Below are positions 1 to 6,672 of a stretch of 7,708 nucleotides of DNA, in pieces. Origin of the DNA: CAZNDN01 sp964571815 (lineage in GTDB: Bacteria; Fibrobacterota; Chitinivibrionia; Chitinivibrionales; WJKA01); the NCBI GenBank assembly GCA_964571815.1, contig CAZNDN010000170.1:1-7708 (forward strand). The letters run 5' to 3'. Under the pieces are notes generated by a model. It ran no database searches and was not told where the DNA came from. It saw only the letters and a program-made list of their open reading frames with translations. The translations under genes and the position numbers were made by a program. Within the stretch, counting starts at the first letter, position 1. Each line of letters opens with the position of its first letter.

Positions 1-456
1 GCCGTGCGCGAATACGGCCGGGTCGTGGAAGCGATTGAGTCGATAATAAAAGAGGAGTGTTCCTTCGAAGAAGGGCTGGGCAAGATTCTTCGCAAGATAT
101 TCTCGCATTTCGGCGAACATTTTGCCTTTGTCCTTGCCACGACCAACTACCAGATGATCGGTCTGATGCACGCGGAAATGGGCAAGCATGAGAACTTGAC
201 CGATAATTTCCGCAGAGAGCTTCAACGCGTCCAGAAGCTGTTCGAGCAGTTCATTCGCACTGGACGGAAAAGCGGTGTGGTGTCGTCTTCGCTTTCCGAT
301 ACAGCCCTGGCCCGTTACCTCGGAGCGCTCATCAGGGGGGTACTGTTCGAATGGAAAACATCGGGTCACATGGGAAACATCGACACGGCTACCTCCGAAG
401 TGGTCTCCTTTGTCCGGTCCGGGATGAGTGTCCGCGAAGGAAACGGAGAACGATGA
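1..456 (+). CDS. TetR-family transcriptional regulator, C-terminal part (5' end outside window)
   Basis: Probably the ligand-sensing repressor of the efflux genes that follow. The frame is open from base 1 and ends at TGA 454-456, giving about 151 residues. No helix-turn-helix is visible; in TetR proteins it occupies the first ~50 residues, so it must lie off the left edge. The GTG at position 4 is therefore only an internal Val codon. What remains is all-helical and fits a TetR C-terminal domain: an amphipathic stretch with DNFRRELQRVQKLFEQFI, then the GRKSGVV turn and the ALARYLGALIRGVLFEW helix, a segment common at the dimerisation end of these proteins. Its stop overlaps the start of the next gene (ATGA, 453-456), so regulator and channel are probably co-transcribed and translationally coupled, which would make the repressor autoregulatory. 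The ligand is unknown. The family call rests on pattern and context because the DNA-binding domain cannot be seen. Confidence 0.82.
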   Translation, partial: AVREYGRVVEAIESIIKEECSFEEGLGKILRKIFSHFGEHFAFVLATTNYQMIGLMHAEMGKHENLTDNFRRELQRVQKLFEQFIRTGRKSGVVSSSLSDTALARYLGALIRGVLFEWKTSGHMGNIDTATSEVVSFVRSGMSVREGNGER

Positions 457-1940
457 TTATGGATAGAGAGAAACGCACGGCGCGGCGCCGGGCGCTGCCG
501 GCACCCCTTCTCTGGTTGGCCTGCACCGTTCTGGCCGGCGCATCAAACAGTTTTGCCGGCGAATACACGCTCGATGATATCCTCGAGGCGGCGTACCGCA
601 ACTCGGAAGCACTGAAAGTTTCCGAGGAGAAGCTGATCAAAGCACGGGAACAAATCAGGGAAGCCAGGGGCGGCGCTCTTCCCACGCTGGAGGCTTCGGC
701 GCAATACTCACACGCTTTCGAGCAGTATATACCGTTCGGCGGAGGTGACGGCGGGTTGGGCTTTGGTGCCGGCGGGGGCTCGCTTGTGGACACAGTGATG
801 AAGTCGGGAGGGGACCAGGCCGACGCGCTGATCGCCGGGACGCTTGACGGGATACTCGGGGCCTTCTCGGATATCGATTTCACCCCTCCGGCCAACTCGA
901 TCAATCTGGGCCTGACACTGCAGCAGCCCCTCTACGCGCAGGGGAAGGTCGGCCTGGGATTGAAAATCGCCAGGACCTATCGGGAAGGGCTCGAGGAAGC
1001 CCATGAGCAGACCAGAGACTCGGTCGCCGCCGAGGTAAGCAAACTGTTCTACGCGACTCTTCTCGCCGCGAAAAACGCAGAGATCCGCGGGCGAGGGCTT
1101 GAGCTTTCCCGTGAATCGCATCGTTTATCGGTTATCCGTGCCGCGGCCGGCAAGGCAAGCGCAATCGACACGCTCTCTTCACGACTGGCTTTCGAGAAGG
1201 CACGGGTGGAGCTGCGCTCCGCCCGTGCCGAGTACCGCATGGCCAAAGAGGCCCTGTTGACTCAAACGGGGATCGATGACGATACCGACGACATGCGTCT
1301 TGCAGGGGACATTCCGGAGCCGGATTTTGATATCGACGAAAAGCAGGCGCTCACTTTGCTACGGAATGAGAACCGCACATTGCGGCAGCTCAGCCACACA
1401 TTGGAGCTTCAGGAACACCTGGTCACCCTCGCGCAGACCGATTTCCTGCCGATGATCTACTGCGGCGGCTCCCTCTCCCGCATCGCATCGTTCGACACCC
1501 GCCGGGAGCTGGGCAATTCCGCTTACTGGTACTACGACAGTCGGGTATTTGTCGGGTTGAATCTCACGCTGTTCAAGGGCACGCAGCGTTTTCGCAAAGT
1601 GTCCCGGGCCCGGTCGGACTACCGCTCCTTCTCCCACGTGAAACAGCAGGCGGAGAAAGGGCTTGAGCTTGGAGTGAAGGGTCTGGCCGAACAGCTCCAG
1701 ACGCAGAAGGAGGAGCTTCGCTCTACGCGCAGCATCCTGGCGCTGGCGGAAAAGGGATACCGTATCAGCAAGCGGGCGTACGAAGTCGGCAGCCGGACGC
1801 TGCTTGAGCTGCAGAAGGCGGAGCTGGAGCTGAACTCGGCGCGTATGGCCCTGGCCGCGGCCCAATACCAGTACTATTCCACGGTTGTCGACTTGAAAAT
1901 GCTCATGGGTACATTCGGCGAAGGTTCGCCCAGCGAATGA
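453..1940 (+). CDS. TolC-family outer-membrane efflux channel (OMF1)
   Basis: A 495-residue outer-membrane factor, the exit duct of a tripartite pump and expected to trimerise. A basic n-region, a hydrophobic segment (about residues 16-30) and SNSFA-GEYTL indicate a signal peptide cleaved near residue 35. The mature protein shows the duplicated OEP plan: first helix from YTLDDILEAAYRNSEAL, strand 1 near 80-87, strand 2 at 149-160 (NLGLTLQQPLY), long coiled helices 165-275, then the second repeat with strands near 333-343 and 364-374 and helices to about 485. The loop between strands 1 and 2 is about 60 residues, Gly-rich and much longer than usual; its counterpart in the second repeat is about 20. 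The ATG at 453 overlaps the regulator stop; GGAG at 445-448 lies 4 bases before it and 10 before an in-frame ATG at 459, so either start is possible. An in-frame ATG at 351 would lie inside the regulator and put about 34 extra residues before the signal peptide. Confidence 0.93.
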   Translation: MIMDREKRTARRRALPAPLLWLACTVLAGASNSFAGEYTLDDILEAAYRNSEALKVSEEKLIKAREQIREARGGALPTLEASAQYSHAFEQYIPFGGGDGGLGFGAGGGSLVDTVMKSGGDQADALIAGTLDGILGAFSDIDFTPPANSINLGLTLQQPLYAQGKVGLGLKIARTYREGLEEAHEQTRDSVAAEVSKLFYATLLAAKNAEIRGRGLELSRESHRLSVIRAAAGKASAIDTLSSRLAFEKARVELRSARAEYRMAKEALLTQTGIDDDTDDMRLAGDIPEPDFDIDEKQALTLLRNENRTLRQLSHTLELQEHLVTLAQTDFLPMIYCGGSLSRIASFDTRRELGNSAYWYYDSRVFVGLNLTLFKGTQRFRKVSRARSDYRSFSHVKQQAEKGLELGVKGLAEQLQTQKEELRSTRSILALAEKGYRISKRAYEVGSRTLLELQKAELELNSARMALAAAQYQYYSTVVDLKMLMGTFGEGSPSE

Positions 1941-1966
1941 CGCCGCCACCGAGGAGACATATTATA

Positions 1967-3198
1967 ATGAAAGCAGCCACGACCCATTCTATTCCGAACA
2001 GGCGGCTCCGCCTCCGGCTCGTTGGGTTTCCGGCCCTGATCGTCACGGCCCTGATCGCGTTGGGCGGTTGCGGCACGGATGAAGGCGGCAAGGCGGAGAG
2101 CATCTCCGACATTCACGCCCGTGAAGGTGTTCCCGTGCGTACCGTGACCATGCAGCGCCGCACGCTCCGCAGTATCGAACGGGGCGGCGGCACGGTTCGC
2201 GGTTACTACCAGGCCGGCCTGAGCGCATCGGTACCCGGGCGCATCTCGCGGATCAATGCACAAATCGGTAAGCGGGTCAAGCGCAACGCGGTGCTGGTTC
2301 GAATCGATCCGAATATTGCCTCACCCGTGAAGATGGCCAGGGCGCAGTACGACGTTGCCAAAAAATCCCTGGAGCGTGTGGAGGATCTGGCCGAGGAAGG
2401 CGGGGTATCTCAGGAGGTCATCGACCAGGCCCGTGCCGGGTATACCGCGGCGCGCGAGCAGTATCAGGGCGCCCGCAAGAGTCAGAACCTGATCGCCCCG
2501 TTTTCGGGCACGGTGATCGCGGTCTCGCGGACGGTCAACGAAGTGATCGGGCCGGGGGGGCCGTCGATCGTGGAGATTGCCACGCTGGATTCGGTGCGTA
2601 TCGGTTTGAGTATCAACGAAGCGTTCGTGGGAAATCTGGCCCCGAAGCAGCAGGCGCTGGCGGTTGTCGACGGTGATACGATTCGGGGACGGGTGGAGAA
2701 GGTCGCCATGTCGGGATCCGAAATGAGTCGCTCATTCGAAGTAGAAACCGTGTTCCCCAATCCGGAGGAGAAGCTGAAACCGGGAATGTTCACGAGTGTG
2801 GATATCGTGGTGCAGCAGAGNNNNNNNNNNNNNNNNNNNNNNNNNNNNNNNNNNNNNNNNNNNNNNNNNNNNNNNNNNNNNNNNNNNNNNNNNNNNNNNN
2901 NNNNNNNNNNNNNNNNNNNNAGGAGAAGCTGAAACCGGGAATGTTCACGAGTGTGGATATCGTGGTGCAGCAGAGTGACAGCGCAATCGGTATTCCCATG
3001 GAGACGGTGATCAGGGAAGGCGAAAAATCGTTCGTGTTCCGGGTGGTTGACGGCAGGGCGGTGAAGACGCCGATTACGCTGGGAATGCGCTGCGGTGAGT
3101 GCTTCGAAGTAGTCTCGGGTCTTGACGCAGGAGATGCGGTGGTGACCCGGGGCGCGAGTCTTCTGGAAGACGGAGCCAAGGTGAGGAAGATTGACTGA
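1967..3198 (+). CDS. RND efflux periplasmic adaptor (membrane fusion protein), lipoprotein; interrupted by assembly gap
   Basis: Periplasmic adaptor that links the RND pump to the outer-membrane channel. Removing the 100 Ns and one of the two 55-base copies beside them gives 1077 bases, an intact 358-codon frame plus stop. The start at 1967 is preceded by GAGGAG (1951-1956, 10 bases away) and gives a basic n-region, a hydrophobic stretch (about 19-32) and lipobox LGGC with Cys35, so the protein should be lipidated. The HlyD/AcrA-like order is visible: first half of the lipoyl domain 84-114 (VPGRISRINAQIGKRV), a short helical hairpin about 117-171, the second lipoyl half at LIAPFSGTVIA (175-185), a beta-barrel about 205-284 ending in KPGMFTSVDIVV, and a membrane-proximal domain 285-358. 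An in-frame ATG at 1937 overlaps the upstream stop (ATGA) but has a poorer ribosome site; it may serve for coupling. As printed, the frame is broken between 2821 and 2975, which is an artefact. Confidence 0.93.
2766..2820 (+). repeat. 55-base duplicated contig end, left copy
   Basis: Identical base for base to 2921-2975. It runs right up to the first N, and the other copy begins right after the last N. It encodes the end of the adaptor beta-barrel (EKLKPGMFTSVDIVVQQ). It is best read as the shared overlap of two contigs that were not merged, not as a biological duplication. Confidence 0.95.
2821..2920. other. Assembly gap (100 N)
   Basis: Exactly 100 undetermined bases inside the adaptor gene. 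The round number and the identical 55-base flanks mark this as a placeholder inserted by a scaffolder, not a measured length. Reading frame and domain order both say that no sequence is missing. Confidence 0.98.
2921..2975 (+). repeat. 55-base duplicated contig end, right copy
   Basis: Second copy of 2766-2820, starting at the first base after the gap. Joining base 2820 directly to base 2976 keeps the adaptor frame through codon 285 (AG + T = Ser) and on to TGA at 3196-3198. Confidence 0.95.
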
Positions 3199-3217
3199 GC
3201 CACGCGGATTCGTAGTG

Positions 3218-3283
3218 GAAAACCGTCGACAAATGCTCGCCCTTCGACAAGCTCAGGGGGAGCGTAACGTTCACAGCGATTTC
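3218..3283 (+). repeat. Imperfect direct repeat, copy 1, with hairpin A
   Basis: Copy 1 of a ~67-base repeat whose second copy is 3364-3431. Shared blocks in order: GAAAACC(C)GT, TGCTCG, CCCTTCGAC, TCAGGG, GAGCGTA, TCA and GATTTC, the last three with identical 4-base spacers. Inside is a hairpin at 3235-3263: GCTC-g-CCCT, an 11-base loop, AGGG-g-GAGC, i.e. eight base pairs with one G/G mismatch. The core resembles TTCGAC...CTCAG palindromic repeats that I recall as common between genes in uncultured bacteria; that recollection is not database-checked. It lies 19 bases past the adaptor stop. Confidence 0.75.
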
Positions 3284-3335
3284 GCAAAGGGGAACCGGCA
3301 ACAGAGGAATTCTCTGATGCACAAAGAGGTCCCGC

Positions 3336-3361
3336 TCATGCTGAGCAGGGTCGAAGCATGA
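3336..3361 (-). repeat. Palindromic repeat B, inverted member of the same family
   Basis: TCATGCT (3336-3342) and AGCATGA (3355-3361) form a perfect seven-pair stem around a 12-base loop. Read on the minus strand, the core is TTCGAC, CCT, GCTCAG, CAT, GAGCG, matching the TTCGAC...TCAG...GAGCG core of hairpins A and C, so this is an inverted member of the family lying between them. Confidence 0.7.
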
Positions 3362-3363
3362 CC

Positions 3364-3431
3364 GAAAACCCGTACTCAGGTGCTCGACCCTTCGACGAGT
3401 TCAGGGTGAGCGTAGGGATCAGGGGGATTTC
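3364..3431 (+). repeat. Imperfect direct repeat, copy 2, with hairpin C
   Basis: Copy 2 of the unit at 3218-3283, with two single-base length differences. Its hairpin, 3382-3411, is GCTC-g-ACCCT, an 11-base loop, AGGGT-GAGC: nine pairs with one bulged G, stronger than copy 1 because the mismatch is resolved. No T-run follows, so it is not a classical intrinsic terminator. The copy ends one base before the ATG of the small ORF at 3432. Confidence 0.75.
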
Positions 3432-3485
3432 ATGAGCCGGTGCTTCATATTACCTGATTTTACACGAACAGAGCCGAACCGATGA
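3432..3485 (+). CDS. Possible 17-residue leader ORF overlapping the pump start
   Basis: ATG 3432 to TGA 3483-3485, 17 codons, no recognisable product. A G-rich stretch (AGGGGG, 3421-3426) lies 5 bases upstream and could act as a ribosome site. Its stop overlaps the pump ATG as ATGA, the same arrangement as at 453 and 1937, while the pump start itself has almost no Shine-Dalgarno sequence. It may exist to deliver ribosomes to the pump start. An ORF this short can arise by chance, and its ribosome site lies within the repeat, so confidence is low. Confidence 0.3.
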   Translation: MSRCFILPDFTRTEPNR

Positions 3486-6400
3486 TACTCAGCAGCGTCA
3501 GTATAAAGAAACCGATCATGATGACCATGGTTATCCTGGCCTTTGTCATCTTCGGTATCGTCTCGTTCACGCGCCTTCCGATCGACCTCATGCCCGATGT
3601 GGAATTCCCGTTTGTTACGGTGCAGACGATTTATATCGGCGCGGGTCCCGAAGATATCGAGACGTCGGTCATCAAGCCTTTGGAGGAGCAGCTCTCCACG
3701 GTCAACGAGCTGAAGAATATCACGTCGTTCTGCATGGAAGGCGTGGGATTCATTCTTCTTGAGTTCAACATGGGTGTCGACCCCGACATCGCTGCCATCG
3801 ATGTCAAGGACAAGGTCGACCAGATACTGCTGGAGTTGCCCGACGATCTGCAGAAACCGGTTGTCGGCAAGTTCGATATCAACGACCAGCCGATTGTGGA
3901 CCTGGCATTGACCGGTCCGGGCACGCCGGAGCAGCTTCGGCGCATGGCCGAAGACGATGTCAAGGAGCGACTCCTGAGGATCGGCGGTGTTGCAACGGTC
4001 GAACTCAGCGGCGGCCGCGAGCGCGAGATTCACGTCAACCTTCACAAGGAACGTCTCGATGCTCTGGGGCTGTCGGTATTCCAGGTCTTTCCGGTGATTT
4101 CTTCGCAGAGCGCAAGCATTCCGGCCGGCCGTGTCACGGCCGGGACGAAAGAGTACAGTGTGCGGGTGCAGGGTGAGTTCGAGAGTCTCGACGAAATACG
4201 GCAGCTTCGTATTCCACTCATGACCGGCGGAAGCGTGAAAGTCTCTTCCATCGCCGATGTGGTTGATTCTCACAAGGAAATCCGTGAACTGGCGCGGTTC
4301 AACGGAGAGAATTCCGTGGGATTGGCGATACTGAAACGCCCCGATGCCAACACGGTTGCGGTGGCCGATCAGGTCAACGAAGAACTTCAACGCCTGAATC
4401 GTTCGCTTCCCCCCGGCTACCGCGTCCAGGTCTCGTTCGATCGATCGCAGTTTATCGAGGATGCGGTCAACGATACGTATTCGGCCATGATTCTGGGGAT
4501 CATACTCACCGCGTTTGTGCTGCTTCTCTTTCTCCTGGACTGGAAACTGGCGCTGATCGCGGCGGTGAGCATGCCCGCCTCGATTGTGGTGACGTTCATG
4601 GCAATGGAATGGTTCGGTTTCTCTCTCAATATTATTACGCTCATGGCGCTGGCGATCTCGATCGGCGTGCTGGTGGCCAACTCGATCGTAGTTCTGGAGA
4701 ATATCGTTCGCCGCCGTGCCACGGGCGAAAGAATCAGAGAAGCGGCGGACCGCGGGACCGCCGAAGTAGCGGTTGCCGTGCTGGCCTCGGCCCTGACCAA
4801 CATCGCGGTGTTCTTCCCGCTGGCAACGATGAGTGGGATTACCGGCCAGATTTTCAGGGCGCTCGGCCTTACGATCGTGGCGGCAACCGTGGTGTCCTTG
4901 TTCCTTTCGTTCACCTTGACTCCTCTCATGGCCTCACGCCTGCTCTCAGCACGCACCGCGGGCGGGGGTAGTCGGCGAAACAGCGCAGAGAATGCGTTTC
5001 GTTCGCTGGAGACCGGCTACCGTTCCCTCCTGCAGGGGATCCTTCACAACAAGTGGGCGGCGATTGCAGCCGTCCTGGCGGCCTTCCTGATAACCCTCCT
5101 CGTGGTGGGCCCCCGTATCGGCATGGAATTCTTCCCCCAGAGCGATCAAGGCATGATCAACCTTGACCTGGAGATGCCCTCCGGTGCGAGCCTTGACTAT
5201 ACGGATCGCGCGCTGTCGGAGATCGAAAAGCGCATATCGCAGTTGCCGGAAGTATCGTCGGTGTATGCGTCGGTGGGCGGCTCGGGCGTCGAATCGGGAG
5301 TCAACCTCGCGCAGGTGCAGATCAGTCTCGTGGACCAGTCGGAGCGTACGCGCTCAAGCTCCCGGGTTGTCAATGCAATCCGGCCTCTGCTTGCCGACAT
5401 CCCCGATGCTTCGATCGTGATCACCGAAGTGTCCATGTTCGGCGGGGGGAGAGGTAACGCCGATATCGAAATCGAAGTGACGGGCGCGCAGATGCGGGAA
5501 ATCCTGCACATTGCCGATTCGATAACGGCAAAGGCGCACCAAGTTCCCGGCCTCACCGATATCCGGACATCGTGGAAAGCGGCCAAGCCTGAAATCAAAT
5601 TTCTTCCGGACCGCATACGCCTCGATGAGTACGGTACGAATGTCGGACAGATGGGCGGGGAGCTTCGCTTCTACCTGACCGGCTACGATCAGGCAGTGTA
5701 CCGTGAAGGTGACGATGAGTATCCGATACGGGTGCAGTATGCGCCCGAAGACCGTGAAAGCGCGGAGGATATCGAAAACACTACGGTGCTCACCAAACGC
5801 GGCGGCGTTCCGGTCAAGGCTCTCGCCGCGATTGAGTACGGCGCCGGCGCAGCGACCATCGACCGCAAGAACCGTCAGCGCCTCGTGACGGTGATGATCA
5901 ACGTGGCCGAAGGGACGTCCGGGACCAAGGCCGCCGAGTTGAAAGAGTTGACCGATCAGATCCCGCTTCTTCCGGGCTACAAAATCTACTACGGCGGTCA
6001 GCAGGAGATGATGCGGGAGTCGTTCGGGGCATTGATCTTTGCCATGCTCCTGGCGATCGTGCTGACCTACATGGTGCTGTCGGGCATTCTTGAATCCCTC
6101 CTGCAGCCCTTCGTGATCATGCTCACGCTTCCCATGGGGCTGATCGGCGTGATCTGGGCGTTGTTTCTTACGGGCAATTCAATCTCCATGCTTTCGCTCA
6201 TGTCGGTGATCATGCTGATCGGTATCGTGGTCAACAACGCCATCCTGATTATCGACCGCGCGCACGTGGAACGCCGGGAGGGGAAGACGCCCGAGGAGGC
6301 GATCCTGGAAGCGGCGCAGGTGAAGCTCAAGCCGATCCTGATGATGAACATCGCGATCGTGCTTGCCATGCTTCCGCAGGCACTGGGACTGGGCAGCGGC

Positions 6401-6541
6401 GCGGAGATCAGGGCGCCCTTTGCGATCACCGCGATCGGGGGCGTGATCGTGTCGACGGTGCTGACCTTAACGGTTATTCCCGCGCTGTACGTACTGACCG
6501 CGAAGAAGCAGGTTGAGGAACGTCCCGGGCAGGCAACCTGA
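3482..6541 (+). CDS. RND-family efflux pump, inner-membrane permease (AcrB/MexB-like, HAE-1 type)
   Basis: A 1019-residue inner-membrane pump, expected as a trimer, driving substrate into the adaptor-channel duct. Start 3482 is the only option: an in-frame TGA at 3455-3457 lies upstream with no other start codon between. The family plan is complete: TM1 about 12-30; first periplasmic porter region with LPIDLMPDVEFPFVTV; TM2-TM6 about 333-487, including the MSGITGQIFRALGLT segment; a linker; TM7 about 525-543; a second porter region starting GMEFFPQSDQG; TM8-TM12 about 849-1005, with GIVVNNAILIIDRA in TM10 and KLKPILMM before TM11. Key oddity: the TM4 motif reads GVLVANSIVVLEN, so Ala399-Asn400 sit where AcrB has Asp407-Asp408, and Asn918 sits at the AcrB Lys940 position. 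Asn is common at the TM10 site in this family; losing both TM4 aspartates is not. No CusA-like metal signature is evident; substrates are unknown. The ribosome site is weak. Confidence 0.95.
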   Translation: MILSSVSIKKPIMMTMVILAFVIFGIVSFTRLPIDLMPDVEFPFVTVQTIYIGAGPEDIETSVIKPLEEQLSTVNELKNITSFCMEGVGFILLEFNMGVDPDIAAIDVKDKVDQILLELPDDLQKPVVGKFDINDQPIVDLALTGPGTPEQLRRMAEDDVKERLLRIGGVATVELSGGREREIHVNLHKERLDALGLSVFQVFPVISSQSASIPAGRVTAGTKEYSVRVQGEFESLDEIRQLRIPLMTGGSVKVSSIADVVDSHKEIRELARFNGENSVGLAILKRPDANTVAVADQVNEELQRLNRSLPPGYRVQVSFDRSQFIEDAVNDTYSAMILGIILTAFVLLLFLLDWKLALIAAVSMPASIVVTFMAMEWFGFSLNIITLMALAISIGVLVANSIVVLENIVRRRATGERIREAADRGTAEVAVAVLASALTNIAVFFPLATMSGITGQIFRALGLTIVAATVVSLFLSFTLTPLMASRLLSARTAGGGSRRNSAENAFRSLETGYRSLLQGILHNKWAAIAAVLAAFLITLLVVGPRIGMEFFPQSDQGMINLDLEMPSGASLDYTDRALSEIEKRISQLPEVSSVYASVGGSGVESGVNLAQVQISLVDQSERTRSSSRVVNAIRPLLADIPDASIVITEVSMFGGGRGNADIEIEVTGAQMREILHIADSITAKAHQVPGLTDIRTSWKAAKPEIKFLPDRIRLDEYGTNVGQMGGELRFYLTGYDQAVYREGDDEYPIRVQYAPEDRESAEDIENTTVLTKRGGVPVKALAAIEYGAGAATIDRKNRQRLVTVMINVAEGTSGTKAAELKELTDQIPLLPGYKIYYGGQQEMMRESFGALIFAMLLAIVLTYMVLSGILESLLQPFVIMLTLPMGLIGVIWALFLTGNSISMLSLMSVIMLIGIVVNNAILIIDRAHVERREGKTPEEAILEAAQVKLKPILMMNIAIVLAMLPQALGLGSGAEIRAPFAITAIGGVIVSTVLTLTVIPALYVLTAKKQVEERPGQAT

Positions 6542-6625
6542 AAGGCGGCGGGCCGGGTGTCCGATTACGTAGTTTTTTCAGACTCGGACGTACCGCTGTA
6601 ATCCGCCCTGCCGAGTCCCGGCCAA

Positions 6626-6646
6626 CCGTGATGTCGCGGACCACGG
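6626..6646. promoter_or_regulatory. Imperfect inverted repeat upstream of the second channel gene
   Basis: CCGTG (6626-6630) and CACGG (6642-6646) are reverse complements, with a further GTC/GAC pair inside around a GCG centre, offset by a two-base AT bulge. It lies 27 bases before the chosen start of the second channel. It could be an operator half-site pair or an RNA hairpin; eight pairs in GC-rich DNA can also occur by chance. I see no convincing promoter or terminator elsewhere in 6542-6672. Confidence 0.2.
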
Positions 6647-6672
6647 CGGTGCGCACGAATCGGTATGCGACC

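Noticed and set aside
351..452. Earlier start for the first channel at ATG 351
   Set aside because: It would add 34 residues translated from within the regulator gene in another frame and place the signal peptide internally.
501..530. First channel as a lipoprotein (Cys24 in WLAC) or Tat substrate (RRR in the n-region)
   Set aside because: Trp at the -3 position does not fit a lipobox and there is no SRRxFLK-type motif; cleavage after SFA fits a normal Sec signal peptide.
1967..3198. Adaptor as a frameshifted pseudogene or two separate genes
   Set aside because: The break is fully explained by 100 Ns plus a duplicated 55-base contig end; the stitched frame is intact.
3382..3411. Intrinsic terminator at hairpin C
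   Set aside because: There is no T-run after the stem on the plus strand, and the pump gene follows closely in the same direction.
3218..3431. CRISPR array
   Set aside because: Only two imperfect direct copies plus one inverted element, differing in sequence and without regular spacers; they fit palindromic intergenic repeats instead.
3419..4390. 323-codon open frame on the minus strand opposite the pump start
   Set aside because: It lies opposite a clear RND coding sequence in GC-rich DNA, has no recognisable domain, and its composition is that expected of an antisense frame.
6571..6602. Promoter (TTTTCA, 16 bases, TGTAAT) or terminator (T-run 6573-6578) after the pump gene
   Set aside because: The -35 match is poor and no stable hairpin precedes the T-run; either could be chance.
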